A stretch of 64,000 bases of DNA from Leptodontidium sp. MPI-SDFR-AT-0119. Taxonomy: Eukaryota > Ascomycota > Leotiomycetes > Helotiales > Leptodontidiaceae. A program made the position numbers and the translations under genes. Location: NCBI GenBank assembly GCA_020726505.1, contig JAHLEZ010000015.1, forward strand, positions 496,001 to 560,000. The letters are read 5' to 3'. The notes beneath the pieces were generated by a model. The model saw nothing but the letters and a program-made list of their open reading frames with translations. It was not told where the DNA came from and did no database searches. Positions within the stretch are counted from its first letter, which is position 1; every line of letters starts with the position of its first letter. Positions 44,578-56,171 of this stretch are shown piece after piece.

Positions 44578-45070
44578 GTTGACGTAAACAGAAGAGGATG
44601 ACTGGAGAGGAAGAGAAATTGAAAGGGGCCAAAGTAATACCTATACTGTCGGAAGAAAACATTTTCGGTGAAATGGAATACCCCAAAAAAGGAACTGGTG
44701 TTGTCTGTGAACTGAGATTTGCTGCCATGTGCTTTTCTGACTGAGCCACCGTGCTGATGAAAAACATTGCGAAACACTTTCCCGAATCAACCAAAAGTAT
44801 TTCGTATTGTTGGGTATCAAGTTTACATTACCAAGCGGGATTAAATCTGCTTTCCGCTTTCGTGTTAGACAGGGCTCATGCAAGGCCGTTGGCATAACTT
44901 GATCATCACCAACCAGCCAAGGGCCCAGCTATGCGAATTCCGTCTCTCATGCCCGCATTTCCTCGGACATAAGAAGAGTAGGCACGGTTGGGGTTATAGA
45001 TATCGGTAGGCTAAATGAGAGCTTCGGACATAGGACTATATGAGAGTCCGTAGCACCAGATGAATCGGAT
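44578..45070. other. Intergenic region
   Basis: About 0.5 kb between the SDR start (-) and the stop of the epimerase-like gene (-). Overlapping short frames are present in all minus frames but none has a motif. Promoter of the SDR gene. Confidence 0.45.
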
Positions 45071-46423
45071 CTAAGCCTGCTCGTCGACCATTGCGGCCAC
45101 CACTTCTTCGATCTCTTCAAGGAATGCTTCCTCGCCGTATTTGGGCTGCCACCCTAGTATTTGGCGAGCTTTATCTGCCTTTGTTCTCGAGCTATGTTGA
45201 ATGTCAACCACTTGTCTCACGATTCCGGGATTCCATAAGGGCGTGTTGAAAAGGGGGGGGAGCTTACTTTGAAGCAAGAACACCTTCAGCATGCCTCAGA
45301 TTTCCGTTGTAGAACTCATCAGCAGCTTCCTGCATCGTGATCTCACCAACTTCGTCGGTCTCGAAAGCACCAAGCTCTTTTCCCGCCTTGCCTATACCCT
45401 CTGAGATGCTTTTCCAGGTCTGGAAACCATTCTCGACGAAGTAGTAGCCTGTTTTCCCAGATGGCAGAGACTTTCCATCAAGAATGGCTCGTATCAGAAG
45501 TGTGAATAGGTCTGTTAGGTCGAGGATATAAACCCGGTTCCAGATCTGTGATGGATTAGCATGTATTCAAAGTGGGAAAATTTTAGGAACATGCCCCTGA
45601 CCCTGAGCCGAGCATGACGGACTGCTTTTTCTTCAGTGATAACTGGGTCATCATGTGAACCTGTCCAACTCCGAGTGTGAAAGAACCCGTTCCTCGGCCG
45701 AAGATAAGTGGTGGAGGGACAATATAAGTTTTCACGCCCTCCTTCTCACCTGTCTCTACGACAACTTGGTCTACAGTTCGAACCGGACTATGTGAATCGG
45801 GGAAGTTCTTCTCGACGTCGAAGATATCATCGTCTACATCGGAGTAGATCTTTGTATCGATGCGTTCCCCAGATACAGGCCAGTCCCCGACCATGCTAGT
45901 GCCCGAAATCTTGAGGTGTAATTATTAGCACTTTTGATGGTGGAGATAAATATGTAGAGAAAGTAACGAGTGGAATCGACTTACATGGACGTAATGCGTT
46001 TCTTTGCCCGTAGACTTCGCGTGGTCTCCAAGACCAAGAAGGCAAGCTCTCGCACATTCGATATGTCTAGCAGAAGCCGCTGCAATGACAACTTTGCACA
46101 GTAAGCCTCGACTCAAGCGGAGAACTAGCAATTCAATTCGTACTGTCGTGGTCCTTGGCAGCTTCACGAATCACATCGAAATCATCCAGATCCTTGAAGA
46201 TCAGGGGGCTGACTCCAGCGTCCGCAAGAATCGAAGCCTGGTAGGCTTTGCGTACGAGTGCTGAGAGCACATATCTATCTTCCGCATTTCTGTCTATAAG
46301 CTCTGTGATAATGGAGCCGCCACTGGAACTTGTCAGTGAGAAGCAGCGATTCTGCCATGATTTAGAAACGGCCTACATGTATCCTGTGGCGCCTAAGACA
46401 AGAATGCGAGTCGGTTCTGACAT
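45071..46423 (-). CDS. NAD(P)-dependent epimerase/dehydratase-like (extended SDR)
   Basis: Six exons (46423-46377, 46322-46144, 46091-45985, 45909-45595, 45545-45268, 45191-45071) give 348 residues. The Rossmann motif ILVLGATGYIGGSIITEL is split by intron 1. Further features: DIVIAAASARHIECARA, HYVHISGTSMVGDWP, TYIVPPPLIFGRGTG, NRVYILDLTDLFTLLIRA and a C-terminal ILGWQPKYGEEAFLEEI typical of this fold. The canonical Tyr-x3-Lys is not evident, as in NmrA-like members. Intron 4 (45594-45546) is best explained as GC-AG: only that junction joins GSGSG to IWNRVYI in phase. Substrate not deducible. Confidence 0.85.
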
Positions 46424-47091
46424 CTCTTGATCTCTTAAAGTTTCAGACGCCAATTTGCCAGTAAATCGATAATATACCTTGTAAAGAAGAGAAGATCTGT
46501 CTGGTGCAGTCGAAGATGTGAGAATAGATGTTGCTGGAATGATTAACGCAGCTCACGTGGCTGGGATTGCAGCTCCAGTTTTCTCGTGACCTTTCATTTC
46601 CAAAGATTGTTCCAAGGACCACCTCCACACAGCATCCAGCGGGCAGCCAACCATCGACATCCAGCCATTGACTCAACTCTATACGAATCGAACATTAGAC
46701 GAGGCGTCCTGCTTCAAGCTTGGAGTGATGCGCGCATCCTTCTGGGACAGTACGGATGCTTCGTGGTTGATTGTGGGACCCAATGATTCAAAGACTCGAA
46801 GATACATCACTATAACTCACGCAATGTTGACGTCAACCAAATTGAACGGAAGTTAATATGGCTGTTTTTCAAAAACTACCTCGGCCGAAGATGGCTGTTT
46901 CTCGTTAATTAAGCAGACATCTCTCCCAGCTTCCGACGTCGCAACGTTGTTTGCCATCAACACGATCCATTATCCATTTCAAATCATTTACACTTGGCCT
47001 CGCGGACCCAAACGCTGCAATATCCACAACCCAATCGCCAGGCACCATACGCTTTCATCAAAATGCACAATGCAACTATATAAAATCAACA
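46424..47091. other. Intergenic region
   Basis: About 0.67 kb between the epimerase-like start (-) and the stop of the bHLH gene (-). Short plus-strand frames (46586-46856, 46947-47240) lack motifs. Promoter of the epimerase-like gene. Confidence 0.45.
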
Positions 47092-47955
47092 TTATACTGG
47101 GGTTGAGAGCCCTTGTTCGCCCTTTGCCGCTACAACATGATCTAATATGGCAATGTGCTGCCGTAGCTTGGTCACTTCTGCTTCCAGGGCCTTATTCCGC
47201 GCCTCGAGTTGTTCTAGACGTTCTTTGGCTCGGGTCATGACGAGTGACTTGGATGGCTTTGTTCGTGCTGTTGATATCAGTCTTGCATTCAGTCATAAGG
47301 TGCAAGGGACTCACAGTCGGATGAAGTTTCGAACAAGTACAACCCCAGCTCCGCAATTTTGTCATTGAGCCTTTCCCGATAATCTATCAACAAGTCAGTT
47401 TTGCTTTCGACATGGTATAAGATGAAACAAAATATGCGACGATAGCTCGTATGGACTAGCTTCATCGAATGGCATTCAGGAAGTGCTCGACTTACTTCGT
47501 TCAACGACTGTGTGCGCCCGTTTCGCATCCCTCGTCAGGACTTCGTTAGTAGACTTGGCTCTCCGGTGCATCTGTGGTCTCACTGAAGACGCTGTTGAAT
47601 GACCGACTGTGATAGGCGTCCTCGGTTCCCAGGAGATCTCGTCCGAGTCTTCGTCCATATCATCGTCTTCGTTCAGTTGTAGGGCTGGCGGGATCGGACG
47701 TTTGGAGGGTCGAACATGTCGCTCAACACTTGGTGCAAGAGGAGCAAATCGTCCGTCGTTCGAAAATTGAAGCCCTCTTGGGCTATTGGTTGTCGAGGTT
47801 AAGGAGGACTGAAAGGTCGCATGTGGGGATATTGGAGACTCGTTCGGAAAATATGGAGAGCCAAGTTCGCCTGTGTTCAACGCTGCGGCTGTATATTGCC
47901 AAAGCCCTAATGGCATCTCTGTTGGAGTCGTTGCGGTCGTTTCCCAATTCGACAT
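47092..47955 (-). CDS. Basic helix-loop-helix transcription factor
   Basis: Three exons (47955-47496, 47383-47315, 47267-47092) give 234 residues. After a disordered N-terminus with an acidic patch (NEDDDMDEDSDE), the basic region and helix 1 read KRAHTVVERNYRERLNDKI and run across intron 1. Helix 2 and a leucine-zipper-like extension follow in exon 3: KSLVMTRAKERLEQLEARNK and ALEAEVTKLRQHIAIL. The Tyr in the basic region (RNYRERL) instead of Arg is the SREBP-type variant, seen also in other fungal bHLH proteins. It should bind DNA as a dimer in the nucleus. No membrane segments, so not a membrane-tethered SREBP. Target genes unknown. Confidence 0.87.
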
Positions 47956-48169
47956 TTGATGTGACCATTCATTCTGTTGACGCCTTCAGAACAATGTGCA
48001 GAATGGGTGCAGCTGGCAAACTTACCTCCCAATTCCCGTGCTCGGAGATTCTGTGTTCTTGCATCTTTAGAGGGAAATATTCGTGGATCTGTGACATAAT
48101 ATCTGTTGCACTTGGCGATGGGGAGAGGTCTGGGCGAGTGACACGACGAGATGGGGCTTATATCAAGTT

Positions 48170-48193
48170 CCTCACGCCTTCCCTCACGCCTTC
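48170..48193. repeat. Perfect 12-bp tandem duplication
   Basis: Two adjacent copies of CCTCACGCCTTC, upstream of the bHLH gene. Confidence 0.9.
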
Positions 48194-48205
48194 GGTGAAC
48201 CGCGA

Positions 48206-48229
48206 ACATGGCTGGAAACATGGCTGGAA
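48206..48229. repeat. Perfect 12-bp tandem duplication
   Basis: Two adjacent copies of ACATGGCTGGAA, only 12 bp from the preceding duplication. Confidence 0.9.
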
Positions 48230-49400
48230 GCATAGACATCTTGGCATTTTTGCCTTTGTTGATGATATTTATTCTCTAGTCTATATCGATCTGGAATCTG
48301 TCCCACTATGAAGGAACAGTCCAGTCCCAGGAGGAGGTGTGTGCATTTGGAGAGAACTGATGCGGACGCCGCTAAGCAGGATCACCCCAAGCTCTTTGGT
48401 CTGTGAGCAGCGGAAGTCGTTACTACAGGGGGGTCCCTGGCAAATGGAATCCTGGGGCGGGATGGGGGTTTTCACGAAAAGGGTTGGGAGGTCTTCATTC
48501 TGCAGAAGACTGCATATTACCCCCCGACCGCTTCCTCCTGTCCAATCGCTCTTTGATGATTGGCGAGTACCTCCGCGTTAGGACGGACGAGCTGCAGCCC
48601 ACGCCCACGCCAGTCTGATGCATGCATTTCCGACCGTGGCCCGAGTCAACAAAGACATACCACAATACCCTGATCCGACATAGCTTTCCTGGAAGCAGAT
48701 GCCGAAGAGCCAGCCGGAGCAGGCAACGATATTTACTACGTTTTTCACGTTCCATCGTTGTTTCCGATTCTTCTGTTGTCTCTTGGTCTTCTCGGAGTTT
48801 CTGATGGTACTCCAGAATTCGCCCACCCGTATTTGAAATGCCGACTCCAGCCTCCTGAGTGGTGAGCCTAATTCCAATATTTCAGACCCTTGAAGGAGGA
48901 GGGGGCGAGGCGGGACGATCCCTTGGCGAGGCACCTACCTTTCCTCATTCGTCCCTCCATCCCGTTGTTGCTTCTCATGGGAGCGAGCCTGCAGGACAGC
49001 GCACCGGAGAATAAAGCCATGGTGTCATGGGCACAGTATCTCAGCTCGAAAAATTGACATCTCCAGAAGATTGGGCTTTAAGCCACCAACAGCCGCACAA
49101 CTCTTTGGGACATTTACCGTCTGAGGATTCTCGTGCTACATTCCCTCCTCTACTTACAGTACTGGAGGCTGACTCAATGCCACTTAGATCTATTAGCGTG
49201 AAGCTTTTCAGCTCCTTGCAGGCCAGTCTTCGACCTCCGCGGCTCACCGACTCTCAACATGTCTCCCTGGGACGGACATAATAATACGAAGATGAGGCTA
49301 ACTCACCAATGCTTCCACGAAAAGCCTAAGGATGTCTAGCGTAGCCCTATCTTTGCCCACGCGGTGAAACCCATGCAAGTTACTGGGCTCCGCGTTTGCT

Positions 49401-49427
49401 GTCAGTGCTGTCAGTGCTGTCAGTGCT
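49401..49427. repeat. Three tandem copies of a 9-bp unit
   Basis: GTCAGTGCT repeated three times without mismatch. Confidence 0.9.
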
Positions 49428-52109
49428 CTTAGAACACCAGCCATTCAGGTACAAGTTACTCTTACTTCTAGCGGCATGATCTTCGAAAGCAGAGCATCTG
49501 CCTTTTCGCCGATAAAGTAGGTAGAGCTTTAACTTAGAGTTAATGCTGGTAGGTAGATCATACTGCGCTTCGCGGGGGCGGCTAGAGCTCTAGAGCTCTG
49601 TGAAAGTCCTGCGGACCTTTTTTCACCCGTCCCAACTCAAAATGTCTTACCTTCCAATCGTACGGCTCCGCCAGCAGCTAAAAAGGGACCTCTTTAATCA
49701 GCTCTAATGCATCTGCTAATGCAGTAAGGGGCTGGGCAGATTCCCGCCTGGCCTTTGAAGATTCAGACCAACTAAATATGGGCATAGCATGTCAAGGTGA
49801 TGCAGCCGGTAGTTGCCGATCCGGGGCACCCGCCATGGGTTTTGCTCGGAGCCGTCCTCCTGGTTGTCACTTCAGATGGGTCTGGTATCATTCTCGCCAA
49901 GGAAAGCAATAAGGGAGGGGAACATGGTGAGTGAAAATCTTAAAGATCAAGCCGTCATGATTGAACTTTGTGGAACATTTTGCATGAAGGGCATCTTTCC
50001 ATTCCGATTTAATAGAGCTCTGTGACACACGTCAGTTGCCTGCATTGAACTTGTATCATGACTGTTGGCCTCTGCGCGATATTTTTCTCTATTTTGGAGC
50101 TGATGCATCTCGCCAGCACAGCAGCTGAATCGAATCGAGTCCGGTACCGCCATGTTACTTGGCACTGTCAGGCAGACCCTCGGTGCTGAACCAAGTGGCT
50201 GGCAATGACGGGTTCTGTGACAGCGTGCAAAGGTGCTTTGACAAGGTATCTGAACAACTTGCGTCTTGCTGGCAGACCACAAGCAGAAGGATTATTGAAC
50301 TCGTTTGCGTTGGAGAGTTACTTGTCATCCGCAATGGACTGAGGGCAATCGATAGGGCTCCTCGCGACTCGGGAATGGCCTCAAGCGGGGTATGGGACGG
50401 CATCAAAAAGTTCCTGGGGCGAAAGAGCAGCAGCCCATCGGACAATGCGTCCATCTCCATTGCTTGTGAGTGGGAAATGGCCGACTGTGCCGTGAACGCA
50501 GATGCCAAGAACTTCATCTTTGTCATCGACAAAGCTTGAGAAGGCTAAGCTTGCGAAGATTGCGGTCGACAGCGCTCTCCTTGCTGCGAATCTCTTGGAT
50601 GTTGTGTTTATTCGGAGAGCAATAAACCCTGGTGATTTCGCAAGGACTGGCCCGTTCATTCTGTAGAAGAGGCCGGTTCTCATGTCTGCAGTCCCACAGC
50701 CCCCCTCCCACGAATCGCCCATGGTGTCGGCCGTTGCAAGACGTATTGCTTCTAGAATTGAACTGGGATTGAATGATCAATGCCAAGGGGTCCAGGCAGT
50801 TGCTCGGGTCTCGCCGTTTCCTCACGTTTCCCAGGGATCTTCAACGAATGGTTCCTGGTGTGAGACGTCGTCAGTTTCGGGGCCTTGTGACTTCCAGACC
50901 TGCGTTCAAAGTCAAGACCACCAGGCCAGCTTTGAGTCCAGAATTATACAAAGTGATGTCGCACAGCTACTTCTGCCTTGGCAAAAGGCAAGTATGAAAA
51001 ACAGACTTTGTGTACCTGCAATTTCAAGATTCTCTGCATTTGCATCATCAGCTCCAAAGCTTTGGAGATTCCCTTGGGAACTGCCATCAGATCGCCTGGA
51101 TTGCACACCATCACTTTTTGCCGTGTAGCATACGATGGGGTGGGATCTCTTAGCCATGAAGCTTCTACTCGAGGAAAGTCTTCTTTGACAACCGCAGGTT
51201 GCAACTTCCGCTAGGCAGCTTGGTGTTCTTAGGATGCCCTCCCTACTTTCCCTCTTGACTCGATGTCCTGCTTAGCTTGGTGTAGGCTAAAGATGATAAC
51301 GTCTCGAGTTTGCGTTCCTTGGTAGCGGTGAAGGAAGATCAACTGTCCGTTCATAGTAGTTGTGATCTGGTTCCCTCGACACTTCTGCTTCGTCGTTGTC
51401 TCCATTCTAGCCTCCCATATTGAGTCCATCTTTGATAATCTTCGTATCCCGTTCTGTTGATTGTCCAGTGATCGCTGAGGGACATCGATCTCCTGGCTGT
51501 GACTCGTAGGCGGGGTGACGAGGCTGGACTCGATTGTTGTTCTCGAAAGGCGGGTTGCTAGTTGTGCATGCCACCACTCCACTAGGATATCTAGGCGATG
51601 TTGTTGTGGACGTTGCTGATGCTGTCAACAGAGTTCACAGTACTTCCTACTAGGATCCACTCAGAGGTTGATGGTAACCAGGAGTGAAAGACGGCCCGCG
51701 GACAGATGAATGTTTGAATGTTGGTGGACGGCGAACGTACCCTAATGCAAGAAACTGGGTAATGGTGAAAGCTCGAGATATCACACAGAAACTGAACGTC
51801 CAAGAGCCCAAGACTTATATCCCAAGGACCCGACATTGCCAAGCGTTGCTCGTTCTGCCAAGAATCTTTCGGAATGGCTTGTCTCACCAAGTCGACGCAG
51901 AATATGAACACCGTCACTTCTTCTTCGAGGACAACGCGGCACTGAGGGCATTCTTAAGTTCTATTCATTCTTGGAACTCATATCATGAAGCCATTGTCTA
52001 GTGTCTATCTGCCCTGTTTTTGATCAACCTTTCCTCATAACCTCTCGGTCACCGCCTCAAACGTGGCGTACCTGTGTGGTGAGCGGTAGTTCCCTTCACG
52101 TTGTCTTCA

Positions 52110-52146
52110 AATCAAGGAAGAGCCGGAAGCGAATCAAGGAAGAGCC
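52110..52146. repeat. 15-bp direct repeat, 22-bp period
   Basis: AATCAAGGAAGAGCC occurs at 52110-52124 and 52132-52146. Confidence 0.9.
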
Positions 52147-52175
52147 CAAAGTGAGCGCTGTGTTATTTTGCTGAC

Positions 52176-52197
52176 TGATGGTTTAGTGATGGTTTAG
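52176..52197. repeat. Perfect 11-bp tandem duplication
   Basis: Two adjacent copies of TGATGGTTTAG. Confidence 0.9.
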
Positions 52198-53584
52198 TGG
52201 TGACTTGACGATGAGCTCTGCGATCTGGATGGCTGTGGTGTTCCATCAGGCTTATGTCAGCCGAGGCAAAACCTTGTTTCCCGTTGAACTCTGCGTTTTC
52301 TTTTCTGGCGCTTCCTGGTTGAGGCTTTTCACTCGACGCCTTGACATGATGAACAATTGCGCGGTGGCTTGCTGCAGTGCCGTTAAGTACTTCAAGCTGT
52401 ACCTACTGCCTAGGTACAGCCATTGAAGCGCAAGCTGCATGCTGGCTATAATCTACTCAGGAGATTTTGTTTATCACTGCTTTCTGTATGATTGAGCTGC
52501 GGACTGCTCGCTTCAGGGGGCTCCCTTTTCGGCTGTTGTCAATAAGCGAGAAAATTCCGTTGGCCTTCTCCTGCAAAGATATTTGCAAAGCCTGAGAGGC
52601 CTTTGGACACAGCCAAACCTCAGAATGGAAGCCCGGGAAGCCCGTGAACTATCGATCACGGAGGACATGCTCCTGCTAGGAGCCTCGGCCACTTGATTTT
52701 TAACGTACGATGCAGTGGCCCCAAAGACTCCGACAGAATGGGCATGATTCAAGGAAGCCGCCGAACAATAGCCCACGTGAGGCTAGAACTCCTTCGAATG
52801 GTCTAGGTACCGCAGACAGGAGTCAGGAATCGCCGAAAGAGTGTTCCTCGTCTGAATCGTCACGTGTGAGGCACTACCCTGCTTTACTTGGAGTGCCCGA
52901 AGTGAAGTGGCGAGTCTTGGCTTGGTGGACGTATTGAGTCGAGGCTCCTTGGCGGGCGTATCACCACATCCCACCACATTACTATCAACCACTGGCATCC
53001 AATCCCCCAACTTCGGATGGGGAGGAGGGCGAGACTGATTCTATTTCCAGGCGAAAAACCAAACTTGACAGCTCCCACCTCCCCCAACCAGCCGGATGTC
53101 AGCTCAATCCCGATTCTGTGGGTCGCAGACTAGGCTCTTCCCGGGCCCATGGGCGTCGATGCACCACCTCTCATGACATTTCGAAGCTCGTATAATCTTT
53201 GACCAGCACAGCAGTTGCATGTAAGGTGAGGGTGGGAGTCGACGGATTGACCTGCTATCAGGCAAGTGAATAGATCTAGCCCTAATTTCGGCGAGAGCAT
53301 ACAGAAGACTTGCAGTATGGCAGAGCCTCGGTGCCTATCAAAGTTTGGCAGACCCCCCCCAAGCACTTCGAGACTTCAAGCATTATCAGCCGTCATTGGT
53401 CCTATGAACAGGCATGTTGATTCGGCTAGTCATACACAGAAAATGCGTGGGTCGTACAGGCCAGCCAGAACTTGGCAGTGCCGAACGCTGCAAGGCATAG
53501 ATCATGACCTGCTGCAAGCGTTCCAGTTCATGATATCTCCAGATCAGGATGGGCCGGAACTTCTGGGTGGGGGAGAAACTATTG

Positions 53585-53591
53585 TATATAT
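53585..53591 (+). promoter_or_regulatory. TATA box of the multicopper oxidase gene
   Basis: TATATAT about 90 bp before the start codon at 53681. Confidence 0.5.
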
Positions 53592-53680
53592 GACAGTGCG
53601 CTCCGCCCCTGATTCAAAGTCTGCACTGCACTCATCATCCATATCTTTGATTCGTTGGAATCTTCTCGGATTCTCTCATC

Positions 53681-55800
53681 ATGCACGCCCAACACTTGTC
53701 TCTGTTAGCCGCAGCCTTGTTTGGCTCGAAGGCGTTGGCTGGGATCAAATCATGGGCATCCCCAGAGTAAGTCCTACACAGACTGGGCCACATTACATCG
53801 TTCCAAGCCATATCTTCATGAAATTCATCCACCGCAGTCTTCATCATCATCTTTGCTAAGCATTGACAGATACAAGTACATCTTCCAGTATCCGCTGCCT
53901 ATTCCGCCTCCTCTTCTTCCAAAGGCCAGCTACACCAACGAAACTACTGGTAAAAAGATCAATTACTTTGAGATTGAGATCCTCGACTTTGAGAAACAAA
54001 TTTACCCAGGATTGCAAACAACCTCGCTTACTGGCTATAATGGAATGGCTCCAGGGCCAACAATCAACGTAGTCAGAGGGGAGGAGTCGGTTGTCCGCTT
54101 CATCAACAAGTCAAAGCGCGACTCTTCTATTCATCTTCACGGGTATGATCACCTGATCTAATTGATAGATCGTTCGCTAACATAGAAGTAGATCATACTC
54201 AAGAACACCTTTTGATGGCTGGGCCGAAGATGTCACTTCCAATGGGCAATACAAGGATTACTACTATCCAAATGCTCAACCAGAACGGACACTCTGGTAT
54301 CACGACCGTAAGCTTAGACTTATTCAATCAGCATCAGCTTGAACCTCGCTAACTATGATGCCATCCAGATGCCATTGGCGAAACCGCCGTAAATGCCTAC
54401 TTTGGGCAGGCCGGGTTCTACATTCTCAAGGACCCCGCAAATGAGGATCTCAAACTTCCGTCCGGAGATTACGATGTTCCCTTGATGCTTGCTACCAAGC
54501 AATTCCTCAGCACGGGGAAGCTGCTGTCACCAGAAAACGAGCGAGACAGTTTATTTGGAGACGTTAACACCGTCAATGGCCAGCCCTGGCCATATATGAA
54601 CGTCGAAAACCGCAAGTATAAGTTCAGACTTCTCGATGCCTCGATCTCCAGAAGTTACAACCTGTACTTGGTTGCCGATTCTGCTCCAAAGACCAGAATC
54701 CCATTCACTGTCGTCGGAGCTGATGCTGGTTACCTCGATCATCCTGTTGAGACTACGTCTCTCGTCATCGCTATGGCAGAAAGATGGGAAATCATCATCG
54801 ATTTTGACAAATACAAGGAGCAGAATTTGACCTTGATGAACGAACGAGATTTCCAGACCAACGATGACTACCCCGCCACCGACCGTGTCCTTCGCTTTGT
54901 GGTCGGCAAGGACACCACTTCGTCCGAGGGAAATGGTAACATCCCAGAGCACTTGGCTGATCTCGCTATTCCTCCGTCGCGCACTACCATTGACCAGACC
55001 TTCGAATTTGGCAGAAAGAATGGACAATGGCTTATCAACGGTGTTGGATTTGAAGATGCGAAAAACCGTGTCATCGCCTTTCCCGGGCAAGGAAAGGTTC
55101 AAAGATGGCGACTCGTCAACAAGAGTGGTGGTATGTATTTTCCTTACAGTGAAGAGTGCCAAGAGGCAAGATGCTAACTTCTTTTACAGGATGGAGTCAC
55201 CCAATCCATATCCATCTCATTGATATGCAAGTCGTTTCGCGCACAGGATCTGGTCGTAACGGTGTCACTCCTTACGAAGCTGCCGCTCTCAAGGATGTGG
55301 TTTACCTAGGAACGAACGAGCAAGTTGATGTGATCGCGAACTTCGCTCCATGGTCCGGACTCTACATGTTCCATTGCCACAACCTCGTCCATGAGGATCA
55401 TGACATGATGGCAGCATTCAACGTGACGCAGGTCGATCTCTCATCATTTGGCTATCCCGAGACCGTTTCGTTCAACGACCCGATGGCACCTGTTTTCCGA
55501 GCCAAGCCGTACAGTGGCACCAGTTTGGATCAGGTGCAGAATGTAATGCTTCCGGGCATGCAGAACTTGGATGCCTATCCAGATGCGAAAGCCATGGAGA
55601 AGGCTTTGGACGATTACTATAAGAATCCTCCAACCACATCCAAGTCAACCTCCACTGCCACATCTACAACGACGCCGAGCACACTGGTCACAAGTACTGT
55701 GTCAACTACGGCAACAACCACAAAAGCGACAACAACAAAGTCAGAGGACAAGCCAAAGACCACAACGACAGCAAAGGCTACCACAACGAAGAAGAAGTAA
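53681..55800 (+). CDS. Secreted multicopper oxidase, bilirubin-oxidase type
   Basis: Five exons (53681-53766, 53870-54142, 54192-54307, 54369-55130, 55190-55800) give 615 residues. A signal peptide (SLLAAALFGSKALAG) precedes three cupredoxin domains. All copper motifs are present: HLHG, WYHDHAIGET, HPIHIHLIDMQV and HCHNLVHEDHDMM, the last holding the T1 Cys with Met as axial ligand. This pattern and the length match bilirubin oxidase/phenoxazinone-synthase-like enzymes rather than classical laccase. It would oxidise phenolic or metal substrates outside the cell with reduction of oxygen to water. The C-terminus is a Thr/Ser/Lys-rich tail, likely O-glycosylated, ending in three lysines. Two introns interrupt copper motifs (HLHG and HDH). 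Confidence 0.93.
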
Positions 55801-56171
55801 GGGTACATTTCCAGATCTATGAAATTATGACTGTTATGAAGATTCATGTATATTTCTTTTTTTAATGAAACCACTCATTCTGTACTTTGGATATGGCGCT
55901 GGAGGAAATTTGCCAGGAGAATATAGATTGTCAAAACTTTCACTAAGACCATCGTGGACTCCTTCTTGACTTGACGCAGTAAACAATCACGTGAAGCCTC
56001 CCCCATTATTGGATTTCCGTTCTTGGAATGTGCAAGCGACCCGAGTCAGAGCTTCGATTGCAACCTTTCCTTGTTTCCTGTTGACTCACCATCTTTCTTA
56101 CATTCGTAGAAGTACTTCGTGGAACTCTTTCTCACCCTGTTAAAATTTCTTCCGTCCGTCAGTCTGCTTAG
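55801..56171. other. Intergenic region
   Basis: 371 bp holding the oxidase 3' end and the promoter of the DUF3445 gene. No gene. Confidence 0.5.

Larger units (their letters stand above)
47956..53584. other. Gene-poor region between bHLH and multicopper oxidase genes
   Basis: About 5.6 kb without a recognisable gene on either strand. Frames of 110-150 codons exist at 50155-50540 (both strands) and 50682-51128 (+), but they mostly lack an ATG in good context, have no family motif and no consistent splice structure. Several short perfect tandem duplications lie here. It separates two divergent genes, so it holds both promoters. Confidence 0.45.

Noticed and set aside
53266..53859. 197-codon plus-strand frame
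   Set aside because: Runs through the multicopper oxidase promoter and first exon in another frame; no motif.
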